From Actinomyces sp. (lineage in GTDB: Bacteria > Actinomycetota > Acidimicrobiia > Acidimicrobiales > Aldehydirespiratoraceae): a stretch of DNA of 5,710 bases. The notes beneath the pieces were generated by a model, which saw only the letters and a list, made by a program, of their open reading frames with translations, had not been told where the DNA came from and did no database searches. Shown in pieces: positions 5,704 to 5,710 of the stretch. Made by a program: the position numbers and the translations under genes. The DNA lies in assembly GCA_003697065.1 (NCBI GenBank), contig RFFY01000094.1, positions 1 to 5,710 on the forward strand. The letters run 5' to 3'. The first letter of the stretch is position 1, and every line of letters starts with the position of its first letter.

Positions 5704-5710
5704 GTGTCCC

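Noticed and set aside
1..5710. CRISPR array, tRNA, rRNA, insertion sequence, phage or toxin-antitoxin genes
   Set aside because: No regularly spaced repeats, cloverleaf-like sequence, transposase motif or terminal inverted repeats were seen. The window is filled with housekeeping and surface genes.

Overview
The window looks like chromosomal DNA of a very GC-rich actinobacterium. One 60-base line inside xseA is 75% G+C by count, and one line inside the S-layer-type gene is 63%. Five of the six genes start with GTG. SerB has the two-ACT-domain build typical of Actinomycetota, and the prenyl synthase resembles the actinobacterial IdsA type. The small secreted protein carries an SLH repeat in the style common in Acidimicrobiia (FTDV...FY...WA...ITTG...FAPD..VTRGE.VTFL). 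Acidimicrobiia is therefore my best guess, as an inference from sequence style only.

All six genes lie on the minus strand, so transcription runs from the right end to the left. In that order they are: a secreted SLH-domain protein (5165-5692); serB, phosphoserine phosphatase (3878-5104); an LpqC-like alpha/beta-hydrolase lipoprotein (2868-3881); xseA (1407-2819) and xseB (1081-1410), the two subunits of exonuclease VII; and an all-trans polyprenyl diphosphate synthase (41-1084). Coding density is very high. serB/esterase, xseA/xseB and xseB/prenyl synthase each overlap by four bases in a GTGA arrangement, which suggests translational coupling. Only two real gaps exist, 60 bp before serB and 48 bp before xseA. 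No stretch over 300 bases lacks a gene.

The genes serve separate housekeeping jobs: serine biosynthesis, single-strand DNA degradation in repair, isoprenoid chain elongation and cell-surface functions. The xseA-xseB-prenyl synthase block matches a widespread bacterial arrangement (xseB next to ispA-type genes). The two gaps share one layout: a GC-rich inverted repeat, then a TAGCNT hexamer 6-7 bases before a GTG start that has no Shine-Dalgarno sequence. This fits leaderless transcription of serB and xseA.

I found no CRISPR array, tRNA, rRNA, insertion sequence, phage gene or defence system, and nothing I would call a new biological system. The points worth a second look are the twin leaderless-type starts, the hairpins in the gaps, the SLH plus C-terminal-domain protein, and the G-rich tract at the left edge.
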